44,837 nt of DNA from NCBI GenBank assembly GCA_964351875.1, contig CAYGQC010000011.1:1-44837 (forward strand). Reading direction: 5' to 3'. This stretch comes from JANSWO01 sp964351875 (GTDB lineage: Bacteria; Pseudomonadota; Gammaproteobacteria; Pseudomonadales; Azotimanducaceae). The translations under genes and the position numbers were made by a program. The notes beneath the pieces were generated by a model that worked only from the letters and a program-made list of their open reading frames with translations, ran no database searches and had not been told where the DNA came from. Of the stretch, positions 35,367 through 44,569 are shown one piece after another. How positions within the stretch are numbered: position 1 is the first letter of the stretch; every line of letters begins with the position of its first letter.

Positions 35367-35960
35367 TCATGTCGGACTGCCTTCCAGGTATGGGCGCATT
35401 CTCAGTTCGATCGCTTCTCGCGCCCGAAAAATTCGCGAGCGCACGGTGCCAACGGGACATTCCATGATCTGCGCAATCTGCTCATAGCTCATACCGTCAA
35501 ACTCGCGCAGTGTTACGGCGCTGCGCAGATCGTCTGGCAGATCAGCAATCGCGGCATTGATCTCGTCAGCGAGTTGGCTTGTGGTAAGAGCTCGTTCAGG
35601 GCTCTCAAGTTCCCGAAGTGGCTCCGATCCATCAAAAAAATCGGCTTCTTCAGGATCGACATCGCTACTGGGCGGCCTTCGAGATCGTGAGACGAGGTGA
35701 TTCTTGGCCGTATTGATGGCGATCCGGTAGACCCATGTGAAAAACTGGCTATCGCCGCGAAACCGCGGCAGCGCACGGTAGGCCTTGATGAACGCTTCCT
35801 GGGTGACGTCTTCGGCCTCCTTCTCATCGGACACATAACGGCGCACCAGCGACAGAATCTTGTGCTGATAGCGGCCAAACAGAAGATCAAAAGCGCGCTT
35901 ATCGCCCTTTTGCACCCTGCGCACCAGTTCCGAGTCGGTATCTTTTGCCAAAGCCCCCAA
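35367..35960 (-). CDS. rpoE: RNA polymerase sigma-E factor (RpoE/AlgU)
   Basis: ECF sigma factor for envelope stress. Region 2: VQKGDKRAFDLLFGRYQHKI and EDVTQEAFIKAYRALPRFRGDSQFFTWVYRI. Region 4: LREFDGMSYEQIAQIMECPVGTVRSRIFRAREAI. The TTG at 35958-35960 gives 197 residues, close to 191-193 in relatives, with GAGGA about 8 bases upstream. The open frame extends to ATGs at 36044 and 36059, but the added residues resemble no homologue. Divergent from nadB. I saw no clear RpoE-type (GAACTT) promoter. Confidence 0.92.
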   Translation of the reverse strand: MGALAKDTDSELVRRVQKGDKRAFDLLFGRYQHKILSLVRRYVSDEKEAEDVTQEAFIKAYRALPRFRGDSQFFTWVYRIAINTAKNHLVSRSRRPPSSDVDPEEADFFDGSEPLRELESPERALTTSQLADEINAAIADLPDDLRSAVTLREFDGMSYEQIAQIMECPVGTVRSRIFRAREAIELRMRPYLEGSPT

Positions 35961-36246
35961 GGCCTCTGTCCTCTTGTGCGGTGCATGGTAGCAACGAACG
36001 CCCTGGCTTGGCTCGCGCGCTTGGATAGCCGATCCTGTCGTCATTGCGAAACCTCTCATCGCGACCCGACGCGTCCATGCATCGATCGTTTGCCTTGCTT
36101 CTTATCTCACCACCGACCGGCCTCGTCAGCCGCATCAGCAGCCGTTCGCGCCAGGGCCGAGCAACGAGGGTTCGGGCGCTGCAAAAGTCGCCCTATGACG
36201 ATCCGCAGTGACCATTCGACAGCGGCTTGAGAGTAAGATTCCCTGC

Positions 36247-37878
36247 ATGAGTCAAAGATTTGCAACTGACGTTCTCGTAATCGGTGCCGGCGCTGCTGGC
36301 CTGACCGCTGCCCTCAACCTCGCGGACGACCACCGAGTCACCGTACTCAGCAAAGGCGATTTTACCACCGGCTCCACACCCTGGGCCCAGGGTGGAATCG
36401 CGGCTGTGACCGACCCTGCGGACTCTGAATCGGCCCATGTCAAAGACACACTCATCGCCGGTGCGGGTCTGTGCGATGAAGCTGCTGTGAGTCACACCGT
36501 GCGCAACGCGCGCGCTGCGATCGATCAGATCATCGACTGGGGGGTGGAGTTTGACCGGGACGGCGAGGACGCGGGCTATCATTTGACTCGGGAAGGCGGC
36601 CACTCCTTCCGCCGAATTCTGCATGTCGCTGACGCCACTGGCGCGGCGCTGGCGAAGACCCTGGCCGAGCGCGCCCTTGATCACCCAGGCATCGACGTGC
36701 TTGAACGGCGCGTAGCGATTGACGTGATCAGCTCGCTGGACGACGACGGCAAGCCGTATTGCCACGGCGCCTATGTCTACAACGGTGACCATGGACGGGT
36801 GGAAGTTTTCCAGGCCAAGGCGGTCATTCTCGCCACGGGCGGCGCAAGCAAGGTTTATCTGTACACATCGAATCCGGATGGTGCGACAGGCGACGGTATC
36901 GCGATGGCCTGGCGCGCGGGCGCGCGCGTGGCGAACATGGAGTTCAACCAGTTCCACCCAACCTGTCTGTTTCATCCCCACGCGAAGTCGTTTCTCATCA
37001 GCGAAGCGCTGCGTGGCGAAGGCGCTGTGCTCAAATTGGCCAGTGGCGAGCTCTTCATGAAGCGCTTCGACGAGCGCGGCGAGCTTGCGCCTCGGGACAT
37101 CGTCGCCCGCGCCATCGACCATGAAATGAAGCGACTCGGTGACGACTGCGTCTATCTCGACATTTCCCACCGGCCGGCCGAGTTCATCAAGAGTCATTTC
37201 CCAACGATCGCCCGACAGTGCCTGCAGTTCGGTATCGATATCACCAAGGAGCCTATTCCGGTCNNNNNNNNNNCGGTTGTACCGGCTGCGCACTATTCCT
37301 GTGGCGGAGTGCTGGTGGATGATCATGGAGCTACCGACGTCGCCGGCCTCTACGCCATCGGCGAATCCAGCTGCACCGGTCTGCATGGTGCCAATCGGCT
37401 GGCAAGCAATTCCTTGCTTGAATGCCTTGTCTACGCTCGCTCCGCTGCCGCCCACATCCGCGCGCAGCCAAGCACGGGCGACACCAATGCACTCATCCCT
37501 CATTGGGATGAGAGCCAGGTGACAGACTCCGACGAAGACGTGGTGCTTTCGCACAACTGGGAAGAACTACGCCGCTTTATGTGGGACTACGTCGGCATCG
37601 TGCGAACAGACAAGCGCCTGGAGCGTGCAGCACGCCGGGTCGAGCTGCTCAAGCAAGAGATTCACGACTACTACAGCAACTATCGCGTCGGTAACGATCT
37701 GATCGAGCTACGCAATCTCGTCCAGGTTGCGGCCCTCATCGTGCGCTCAGCGCAGCTACGGCAGGAAAGCCGCGGCCTGCATTTTAATCTCGACCACCCA
37801 GAGCTGAACGAGTCAGCGCGGGCGACGATCCTGACTCCGTCACGACACGACCCACTAAACGTTCCCCAGAGCGGCTAG
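36247..37878 (+). CDS. nadB: L-aspartate oxidase
   Basis: FAD enzyme of de novo NAD synthesis; oxidises L-aspartate to iminoaspartate. N-terminal VLVIGAGAAGLTAAL binds FAD. GDFTTGSTPWAQGGIAAV, MEFNQFHPT, LISEALRGEGA and GLHGANRLASNSLLECLVY are family motifs. A 10-N run (37264-37273) falls in PIPV/VVPAAH. If the two contig ends share CGGT, removing 15 bases gives PIPVVPAAHYSCGG, as in homologues, and a 538-residue protein (E. coli 540). The start ATG 36247 (MSQRFATDVLVIG) is chosen. Confidence 0.95.
   Translation: MSQRFATDVLVIGAGAAGLTAALNLADDHRVTVLSKGDFTTGSTPWAQGGIAAVTDPADSESAHVKDTLIAGAGLCDEAAVSHTVRNARAAIDQIIDWGVEFDRDGEDAGYHLTREGGHSFRRILHVADATGAALAKTLAERALDHPGIDVLERRVAIDVISSLDDDGKPYCHGAYVYNGDHGRVEVFQAKAVILATGGASKVYLYTSNPDGATGDGIAMAWRAGARVANMEFNQFHPTCLFHPHAKSFLISEALRGEGAVLKLASGELFMKRFDERGELAPRDIVARAIDHEMKRLGDDCVYLDISHRPAEFIKSHFPTIARQCLQFGIDITKEPIPVXXXXVVPAAHYSCGGVLVDDHGATDVAGLYAIGESSCTGLHGANRLASNSLLECLVYARSAAAHIRAQPSTGDTNALIPHWDESQVTDSDEDVVLSHNWEELRRFMWDYVGIVRTDKRLERAARRVELLKQEIHDYYSNYRVGNDLIELRNLVQVAALIVRSAQLRQESRGLHFNLDHPELNESARATILTPSRHDPLNVPQSG
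37264..37273. other. 10-N gap in nadB, probably a false join
   Basis: The left flank ends CCGGTC and the right flank begins CGGTTGTACC. Overlapping them on CGGT yields the expected codons, so nothing seems to be missing. The Ns break a single intact gene. Confidence 0.8.
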
Positions 37879-37928
37879 AAATCGGCGAGAGATCTAGCTA
37901 GACAATGGCGTAGTGCCCGATGACCAGC

Positions 37929-38429
37929 CTAGTGGCTCGTGCGTTCGCGCATTCGAAGTCGGCGCAGCAGGTGCCGACCAGGCTCCTCAAAGGCACCCTT
38001 GATCCAAAGAACGCGATACGCTGTCCGAGATAACCCTGTTCCGGGCGTCTTCGACGCGAGTGTCGAATGCCGTAGCTGTACAAGTAGCAGCGGTCCGCAT
38101 TGCCACCATCTGCGCACCTGCTCCACCTCGATTGCGTCTGGCCCAGCGCGCCCACTTTCCCCTGAATCCTGGCTTACTGACCTGTGCACGAGAGCTTCTG
38201 CGGAACCGACGCGTCGAGCGGATGCTGCCGGAGCAAACGGCAACATTGACAGTAACCCTGCCGCAAGTGCCAGACCGGGTTGCTCTAACAGAATCAGCTG
38301 CCAAACCAGCAGCACCGCGAACAGCCAGACACCCAGGCAGACAGGACCAGGCAGCAAGTTGGGACCGACACGAGGCCAGATACGAGACAGGAGATCGACC
38401 CACGGCCTTTTTTCTTTACTGACCGACAC
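37929..38429 (-). CDS. ygfX: YgfX (CptA) family membrane protein
   Basis: 166 residues from GTG 38427-38429. Two membrane segments: VCLGVWLFAVLLVWQLILL and LALAAGLLSMLPFAPAA. The rest is polar, ending HLLRRLRMRERTSH. YgfX partners SdhE in enterics and was described as an inner-membrane toxin that affects division; that role is disputed. The GTG lies inside the 3' end of sdhE (14-base overlap). Converges on nadB, with 50 bp between. Identified mainly by neighbour and topology. Confidence 0.72.
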   Translation of the reverse strand: MSVSKEKRPWVDLLSRIWPRVGPNLLPGPVCLGVWLFAVLLVWQLILLEQPGLALAAGLLSMLPFAPAASARRVGSAEALVHRSVSQDSGESGRAGPDAIEVEQVRRWWQCGPLLLVQLRHSTLASKTPGTGLSRTAYRVLWIKGAFEEPGRHLLRRLRMRERTSH

Positions 38430-38679
38430 GCAGGTCGTGATAGCGCCGAACCGCATCGATGACGGAGACGAATTGCTCTGGCGGCTCATCACGACCTGCG
38501 ATCCAGGCGTAGATCTCCATATCTTCGAAGTCGAGCATTTCGGCGTAGAGCGCCTGATCTGACGCGCCTAGATCGACGTAAGGGCCTTCCGCAAAGGGCA
38601 CAAGCAGTAGATCCAGCTCGAGCAGGCCGCGTCGGCTGCGCCAGAAAACACGATTGCGTTGTGGCTCATCACTGGACAA
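38416..38679 (-). CDS. sdhE: Succinate dehydrogenase flavinylation factor SdhE
   Basis: 87 residues (E. coli 88). The RGxxE motif that binds SdhA and promotes covalent FAD attachment is RGLLE, residues 17-21. The YADMLDF-type region is YAEMLDFEDMEIYAWIAG. Divergent from ygfZ, as in many Gammaproteobacteria. Confidence 0.92.
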   Translation of the reverse strand: MSSDEPQRNRVFWRSRRGLLELDLLLVPFAEGPYVDLGASDQALYAEMLDFEDMEIYAWIAGRDEPPEQFVSVIDAVRRYHDLRVGQ

Positions 38680-39052
38680 GCGATTTCTCCCTACTCAATT
38701 TGACCTCGCTGATTCGGCTTTGCTAATTCGGCCGTGCTAACCCGACTGCTTGCCAGCAAGAACGCCCTGAGCAGTGCCATCGTTCCCCTGCCCTGATCAT
38801 GCTTCAGCGCATCCCCTCGACATCAGGCTCTCTGCAAGAGCGGCCAGAAGCGCTCTGGCTTTGTCGGCCGGTAGCTGTAACCCTGCAGCGAACCGGTGCT
38901 CGAATTGTCGAAACCGTCAAAACTGTCAAAACTGTCAAAACTGTCAAAACTGCCGCAGCGTCGAACGCTGCTTGTATCGATTCAGCCTCGACAGGATGAC
39001 GCATGCCGGTAAGAATCCAGTGTAACTGTTATCGATCCAGGCGATCCATGCC
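38680..39052. promoter_or_regulatory. Divergent promoter region between sdhE and ygfZ
   Basis: A 373-bp stretch with no convincing gene on either strand; small open frames here read the repeat as NCQ or LTV tracts. It includes a 9-bp tandem repeat (38907-38951) and near-duplicated TGATTCGGCTTTGCTAATTCGGC type words at about 38709-38735. It should carry promoters for both genes; none could be assigned safely. Confidence 0.45.
38907..38951. repeat. 9-bp tandem repeat, four perfect units and one diverged
   Basis: GTCAAAACT is repeated four times at 38916-38951, preceded by GTCGAAACC. The unit has no dyad and no spacers, so it is a simple minisatellite and not a CRISPR. Confidence 0.93.
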
Positions 39053-39886
39053 ATGCCCAGCCCAAGCGTTATCCCATTGCTATCTCTGCTGCGATTAGAG
39101 GGCCCTGATTGCGCCACCTTCCTCCAGGGTTATGTGACCACCGATATCGATAACGCAGACGATTCCTGGTCACTCAGCGCGTTCACCAATCTGAAAGGCC
39201 GCGTGGTTGCCACCGTACTGTTGCGCAGGGCTGATCGCGAGCAGATCGAACTGATCGTCTCGACAGACATCGCTGACGGGCTTGCAAGCTTTCTCGCAAA
39301 GTACCTGATGTTCGCCAAATGCGAACTGCACGTCGTTGATAGTTCTCTTTGCCTGACCGGAGCGTCTACTGACTCGACGTCAGAGCCGAACCCGAACGCT
39401 TTCGCGTTGCCCGAGGGCCTCTGCCACGAAGACTCCGGCGCGACCCATCTGCGTCCTCTTGAAGCCACTTCTGATACAACGGCGGAGCAGAACGACGCCT
39501 CGGACCAGTGGTTGGGCATGCTGATCAGCGCAAAGATTGGCTGGGTCGGCGCACAGGCGAGCGAGCAACACCTGCCGCAGATGCTTGGCCTGCTGATGCA
39601 CGACGCCGTCTCGTTCAGTAAAGGCTGTTATCTGGGTCAGGAGATCGTCGCACGGGTCGAGCACCGAGGCGCTGTGAAACGCCATCTGGTGGCTTTGGAC
39701 TACACGCTCGAAGGCGACACCCCGGCCCCCACCATCGGAACCGCGCTTCGGTCGGACGGTGATCGAGACGTCGGCAATCTTGTTCTGGTGCGCCCGAGTG
39801 CTCGCCAGGCTCTGGCAGTCGTCGCTCTTGATGCGAGCTCATTGAGCAGCGAACAGCCGGCCATACGCTATGCCCCTATTGGGTAG
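39053..39886 (+). CDS. ygfZ: tRNA-modifying / folate-binding protein YgfZ
   Basis: 277 residues. The signature KGCYLGQEIVARVEHRGAVKRHL contains the conserved K-G-C-Y-x-G-Q-E motif. LLRLEGPDCATFLQGYVTTDI begins the GcvT-like fold. YgfZ supports Fe-S enzymes such as MiaB. Homologues are often about 300-326 residues, so this is slightly short, mainly in the middle (TSEPNPNAFALP). Start ATG 39053; an overlapping ATG at 39048 is out of frame. Confidence 0.9.
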   Translation: MPSPSVIPLLSLLRLEGPDCATFLQGYVTTDIDNADDSWSLSAFTNLKGRVVATVLLRRADREQIELIVSTDIADGLASFLAKYLMFAKCELHVVDSSLCLTGASTDSTSEPNPNAFALPEGLCHEDSGATHLRPLEATSDTTAEQNDASDQWLGMLISAKIGWVGAQASEQHLPQMLGLLMHDAVSFSKGCYLGQEIVARVEHRGAVKRHLVALDYTLEGDTPAPTIGTALRSDGDRDVGNLVLVRPSARQALAVVALDASSLSSEQPAIRYAPIG

Positions 39887-40229
39887 GCCTAAGCCGGGCC
39901 GAGGGAAAGGATTGCCATCACCGCGCATGGATCTGACACGCGGCGTTGCCTCCCGACTGATCCTGCGATCAGGCAGGTAGACGGACAGCAGCGCCCTCCT
40001 TACTGAGCAGTTTCAGCTCAGCGTTTTCAGCTTCCCAGGAAACCGGTGGTGTTGTCCCGACAACGCCAGCCAGACCCACAAATTACGTTGACTCGCACAC
40101 TTCATCTTCGATCTGTGACCCAGCGCAAGCTGGCCAGACGTAATGCGAAAAAGATTGCCTCAAAGGCAGGCAAATTCGAAGCGTTACCTATACTCAATCG
40201 AACCAACCGAAATTCGTTGAGCACAATTC
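39887..40229. other. Intergenic region between ygfZ and the HDOD gene
   Basis: 343 bp without a convincing gene. A small hairpin is formed by CTGATC (39957-39962) and GATCAG (39967-39972) around CTGC. A possible -10, TATACT, is near 40189 with no good -35 at the usual spacing. The HDOD ATG is preceded by TTGAG about 8 bases upstream. Confidence 0.4.
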
Positions 40230-41066
40230 ATGAGTCAAGCTGCCCAGGCGATCCACGACCAGGTCAAATCCGCTATCGCCTCGGATGAGCTGGATCTACC
40301 TACGCTGCCCGAAGTCGCGCTGAAAATACGTGAGGTGGCTGAGGACGACGACGTAAGTGCCGCTGCGCTTGTCGAGGTTGTCGCCGGTGACCCGTCGCTA
40401 TCCGCTCAGTTGGTCAAGCTAGCCAACTCACCCATGTTCCGCGCGACCCGACCCATCGAAGATCTGCACATGGCCATCAGCCGGATCGGCGTGGTCTACG
40501 CGGCCAACGTCGCCACGGGACTGGCCATGCAGCAGATGTTCCAGGCTACCTCGGACATGATCGATCGCAAGATGCGCGAGATCTGGAACCATGCAACCCA
40601 GGTTGCCGCCATCGCCGGCGTGCTGGCGAAACACTATTCGAATCTGTCTCCCGATCAGGCGACCCTTGGTGGGTTGCTACACAACATCGGAACGCTGCCT
40701 ATCCTGGCCTGGGCCGAAGAACACGGACGCCTGATACCGGACAGCATGACACTCGATCGCGTCATCGACTCAATGCATGGGTCACTCGGCACAATGATAC
40801 TTACGAGTTGGGAGTTCCCACTGGAAATCGCGGGCATTCCAAACAACTATCTCAAGTTCGACCGTAACAACAGCGATACCGACTACACCGATATTGTGAT
40901 CGTCGCGAACATACAGGCGCGCCAAGGATCGGGACATCCGCACGGAGAGATCAATCCGCAAACGGTGCAGGCATTTGCCAACCTCGGGCTGGACAACGAG
41001 CAGCCAGAAGAAGAAGCGGAAGATCTGTCCGCCGAGCTGGAAGCTGCGATGGCCGTTTTCAAATAG
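40230..41066 (+). CDS. HDOD domain protein
   Basis: 278 residues. HDOD motif sequences: LPTLPEVALKIREVAEDDDV, LVEVVAGDPSLSAQLVKLAN, and LGGLLHNIGTLPILAWAEEHG, where the HD of active phosphodiesterases is HN, so catalytic activity is unlikely. The C-terminal tail is acidic (about 252-270). HDOD proteins act in signal transduction, but the partner is unknown. Convergent with ung. Confidence 0.88.
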   Translation: MSQAAQAIHDQVKSAIASDELDLPTLPEVALKIREVAEDDDVSAAALVEVVAGDPSLSAQLVKLANSPMFRATRPIEDLHMAISRIGVVYAANVATGLAMQQMFQATSDMIDRKMREIWNHATQVAAIAGVLAKHYSNLSPDQATLGGLLHNIGTLPILAWAEEHGRLIPDSMTLDRVIDSMHGSLGTMILTSWEFPLEIAGIPNNYLKFDRNNSDTDYTDIVIVANIQARQGSGHPHGEINPQTVQAFANLGLDNEQPEEEAEDLSAELEAAMAVFK

Positions 41067-41089
41067 CGCTGGTTGCGCACCGGCAGTGG

Positions 41090-41785
41090 CTACTCGCCGA
41101 CATCAAACCAGTCGATGCGTTCGCGCCCATGTTGTTCGAGGTAGGCGTTAGCCTGGGAAAAATGTCGACAACCGAAGAAGCCTCGATGTGCCGATAGTGG
41201 CGACGGGTGCGGCGCTTTGAGCACGCAATGACGATCTGAATCGACAAAGGCCGCCTTCTTTTGCGCGTAGCTCCCCCATAAGGCGAACACTACGTTGCTA
41301 CAGCGCTCGTTAACCTGGGTGATCACGGCATCTGTAAAGCGTTCCCAACCCTGGCCCTGATGGGACGCTGCCTGGCCGTGGGAAACGGTGAGCACGGAAT
41401 TCAGTAACAGGACGCCCTGACGCGCCCAGGCGTTGAGGCAGCCATTGCCGTCGCTGAGCCGGTCGTCACCGGCACCGTTACCCAGGTCTTCGCGAATCTC
41501 CTTGAAGATGTTCTGCAACGATGGCGGCGGCGATATCCCTGACTGAACGCTGAAGCACAGCCCGTGTGCTTGCCCAGGGCCGTGGTAGGGATCCTGGCCA
41601 AGGATGACAACTTTGACGGACGCAAGCGGCGTTGCGTCAAGCGCAGCAAAATACTGGCTGCCTCTGGGATAGATAACCTCGCCAGCCTCCTGGCGTGACA
41701 CCAAAAACGCGCGCAGCTCCGCCATGTAGGGCTGCTCGAACTCGTCCGCGAGCGCCGCAAGCCAGCTTGCTTCCAATTGCACCAT
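41090..41785 (-). CDS. ung: Uracil-DNA glycosylase
   Basis: 231 residues (E. coli 229). Removes uracil from DNA. The water-activating Asp65 is in GQDPYHGPGQAHGL; SVQSGISPPPSLQNIFKEI, LLLNSVLTV and HPSPLSAHRGFFG complete the active site. Lies 74 bp downstream of lysS on the same strand. Confidence 0.97.
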   Translation of the reverse strand: MVQLEASWLAALADEFEQPYMAELRAFLVSRQEAGEVIYPRGSQYFAALDATPLASVKVVILGQDPYHGPGQAHGLCFSVQSGISPPPSLQNIFKEIREDLGNGAGDDRLSDGNGCLNAWARQGVLLLNSVLTVSHGQAASHQGQGWERFTDAVITQVNERCSNVVFALWGSYAQKKAAFVDSDRHCVLKAPHPSPLSAHRGFFGCRHFSQANAYLEQHGRERIDWFDVGE

Positions 41786-41859
41786 GACGAGGCCCGCCTA
41801 GCGCTCGTTCGCCGACAACCCGGATGTGCCGGTTGGACTTTGCCGCGCGGCGCTCTCGA

Positions 41860-43407
41860 TCATGTTGACTCGCTGTCCGACGCCGATGTTGATTCCGCAC
41901 GCATGTGTGGGAACAGCAGAACGTCGCGAATGGAAGCCGAATTGGTGAGCAACATAACCAGGCGATCGATACCGATCCCCTCGCCTGCTGTCGGCGGCAG
42001 GCCCACCTCCAGGGCTCGGATATAGTCGGCATCAAAGTGCATGGCTTCGTTGTCGCCTGCGGAAACCTTCGCAACCTGAGCGGCAAAGCGCTCCGCCTGA
42101 TCTTCGGGATCATTCAGCTCCGAAAAAGCGTTGGCAACTTCGCGGCCGCCAATGAATAGCTCGAAGCGGTCCGTAACCGCGGGGTTGTTCGAGTTGCGCC
42201 GGGCCAGCGGAGAGACTTCCGCGGGATAGTGAGTGACGAAGGTGGGCTGTTGTAGCCCGCCTTCCACCAGCTCTTCAAAAGCTTCGTTGAGCAGCTCGCC
42301 AGCGCTCGCGCCGGAAAGGCTCAGGTTGCGTTCGGTCAGCGCAGAGCGAAGTGACTCCAAGTCGTTTGCATCCGACTCATCAATGCCTAACGCCTCAGCC
42401 ACGGCTGCGGCCATTGTCACGCGCCGAAAACTGCCTGCGAAGCTGATCGCTTCACCCTGATAGTCCAGCTCAGAACCGCCAGTGACAGCCGATACGAGCC
42501 CCTGCAACAGCGACTCGGTCAGATCCATCATGTCTTCAAAATCGGCAAACGCCTGGTAGAACTCCAGCATGGTGAACTCAGGATTGTGTCTGGTCGAGAG
42601 CCCCTCGTTGCGGAAGCTGCGATTGATCTCAAACACCCGCTCAAAACCACCAACGACGAGCCGTTTGAGGTACAGCTCGGGTGCGATTCGTAGGTACAGA
42701 TCCATATCGAGAGCATTGTGATGCGTCACGAACGGTCGCGCGGTCGCACCACCGGGGATCGGATGCATCATCGGAGTTTCGACTTCGAGGAAGTCACGCT
42801 CGGCAAAGAACTGCCGGATGTAGGCAATGATCTTCGAACGGGTCAGAAACACCTGCCGGGAATCGTCGTTGACGATCAGATCCATATAGCGCTGGCGATA
42901 CTTCGTTTCGGTATCACTAAGCCCAGCGTGCTTTTCAGGCAAGGGGCGAAGCGCTTTGGTCAGCAGCTCGATACGACTGGCCGCAACGGTCAGCTCGCCT
43001 TTGTTCGTGCGCATGACGGTACCTTCAACACCAATGATGTCGCCGATATCGAACAGGTCATTGAACTGCTCGTAGGCTTCATCACCCAGCTCGTCCTTGC
43101 GCAGGTAACACTGGATCCGGCCGGACGGGTCGGCAAGCGTCAGAAAACTGGCTTTGCCCATCGCCCGTTTGAGCATGATTCGGCCGGCAATCGTTGCACG
43201 AACCGACAGGCTCTCAAGTTCAGCTTTATCGTGTTCGACATGCGCAGCCTCAAGATCAGCAGCCATCTCGCCGCGGCGGAACGTATTGGGGAACGCCTGT
43301 CCTGTGGCGCGCCAGCGCGCCAGCTTGTCGCGTCGGCCGCGAATGATGTCGTTTTCTTCTGTCACAGTAATCGGTCTCGTTAGCTTGCTGCGGAATCTGG
43401 AAAGCAT
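41860..43407 (-). CDS. lysS: Lysyl-tRNA synthetase (class II)
   Basis: 515 residues (E. coli 505). The anticodon-binding OB-fold (about residues 70-170) is followed by class II motifs: VETPMMHPIPGGATARPF (motif 1 region), FRNEGLSTRHNPEFTMLEFY (motif 2) and GEGIGIDRLVMLLTN (motif 3). The ATG at 43407 is 20 bases after prfB; an in-frame GTG at 43362 is possible. The last residues ESTSASDSEST are a Ser/Glu-rich tail. Confidence 0.97.
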   Translation of the reverse strand: MLSRFRSKLTRPITVTEENDIIRGRRDKLARWRATGQAFPNTFRRGEMAADLEAAHVEHDKAELESLSVRATIAGRIMLKRAMGKASFLTLADPSGRIQCYLRKDELGDEAYEQFNDLFDIGDIIGVEGTVMRTNKGELTVAASRIELLTKALRPLPEKHAGLSDTETKYRQRYMDLIVNDDSRQVFLTRSKIIAYIRQFFAERDFLEVETPMMHPIPGGATARPFVTHHNALDMDLYLRIAPELYLKRLVVGGFERVFEINRSFRNEGLSTRHNPEFTMLEFYQAFADFEDMMDLTESLLQGLVSAVTGGSELDYQGEAISFAGSFRRVTMAAAVAEALGIDESDANDLESLRSALTERNLSLSGASAGELLNEAFEELVEGGLQQPTFVTHYPAEVSPLARRNSNNPAVTDRFELFIGGREVANAFSELNDPEDQAERFAAQVAKVSAGDNEAMHFDADYIRALEVGLPPTAGEGIGIDRLVMLLTNSASIRDVLLFPHMRAESTSASDSEST

Positions 43408-43427
43408 TCCGCGAGTCGATGAAGGTT

Positions 43428-44526
43428 TTAGACGTCAGCCTTGAGGCTCGCTTCGATGAATTCGCCGAGGTCGCCATCGAGTACGGCATTAGGATCGCTA
43501 CGCTCAATACCGGTACGAAGGTCTTTCACGCGGCTCTGATCCAGAACGTAGGATCGGATCTGGCTGCCCCAACCGATATCGGCCTTGGCATCCTCAACTC
43601 GCTGCTGCTCCGCCCGGCGGGATTGCAGTTCGAGTTCATAGAGCTTGGCCCTGAGCTGTTTATAGGCGCGGTCTTTGTTCTGATGCTGGGAGCGCTCGCT
43701 CTGACACTGTACAACCGTGTCCGTTGGCAAGTGCGTCAGACGCACGGCGGAGTCCGTCCTGTTGACGTGCTGGCCGCCCGCGCCGCTTGCGCGGTAGGTA
43801 TCGACACGAACATCAGCGGGGTTAATCTCAATCTCGATATCATCGTCAATCTGCGGCGATACGAACGCGGAAGCAAAGGATGTATGACGTCGGTTGCCCG
43901 AATCAAAAGGCGATTTTCGCACCAGACGGTGGACACCCGTTTCGGTGCGCAGCCAGCCGTAGGCGTAGTCGCCATTTATCTCGACCGTCGCGCTCTTGAT
44001 GCCAGCCACGTCACCAGGAGAGAGCTCGGTGACGTCCGCCTCGAAGCCGTGCTTCTCTGCCCAACGCAGATACATGCGCAGCAACATGTCTGCCCAGTCT
44101 TGCGCTTCGGTGCCGCCGGAACCGGATTGAATCTCAAGATAGGCGTTTGATTCGTCCAGCTCGCCACGGAACATGCGCCTGAATTCGAGTGCGGCGAGCT
44201 TGCTCTCAACGTCGGCAAACTCTGCCTCGATAACCGCAAGGGCTTCAGTGTCGTTGTCCTCGGCGGCCATCTGCAGCAGCTCGCCGCCATCGCTGAGAGC
44301 CTCGGAGATGGCGGTCAGTCCGAAGACGACTGTTGCGAGAGAGGAGCGCTCTTTGTTGAGCGCTTGAGCCTTTTCCGGGTTGTCCCAGACGTCCGATTCG
44401 GCCAGAGCGAGGTCTACTTCTTCGAGCTTGGCTTTGCGTTCGTCGAAGTCAAAGGTACCCCCGGAGCTCGCCGCAGCGATTGCTCAGGTCACGCAATTGT
44501 TCTCGTAGGGCCGTTAGTTCAGCCAT
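43428..44526 (-). CDS. prfB: Peptide chain release factor 2, with programmed +1 frameshift
   Basis: RF2 reads UGA and UAA stops. The first frame, ATG 44524-44526, encodes 25 residues (MAELTALREQ...LRGYL) and stops at UGA 44449-44451. The second frame from GAC 44450 encodes 340 residues, total 365, exactly the length of E. coli RF2. Recognition motif SPF is in VRKSPFDSG and the peptidyl-transferase motif is GAGGQHVNRTDSAVRL. RF2 shortage favours the shift, so the gene is self-regulated. Lies between recJ and lysS, the usual order. Confidence 0.97.
44449..44463 (-). promoter_or_regulatory. prfB programmed frameshift site
   Basis: The minus strand reads CGG GGG TAC CTT TGA C. The CTTTGAC slip site and the Shine-Dalgarno-like GGGGG at the standard distance match the E. 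coli prfB signal (AGGGGGTATCTTTGAC). Confidence 0.96.
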
Positions 44527-44569
44527 CAATCTGTCCGATGTGAGCCGCAATGGGCGACGGCGCGCGAGT

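Noticed and set aside
36193..37554. 453-residue open frame antisense to nadB
   Set aside because: It lies fully opposite a conserved gene, spans the N gap and matches nothing; a codon-phase shadow.
38916..38951. Possible CRISPR array
   Set aside because: Nine-base units with no spacers; a minisatellite.
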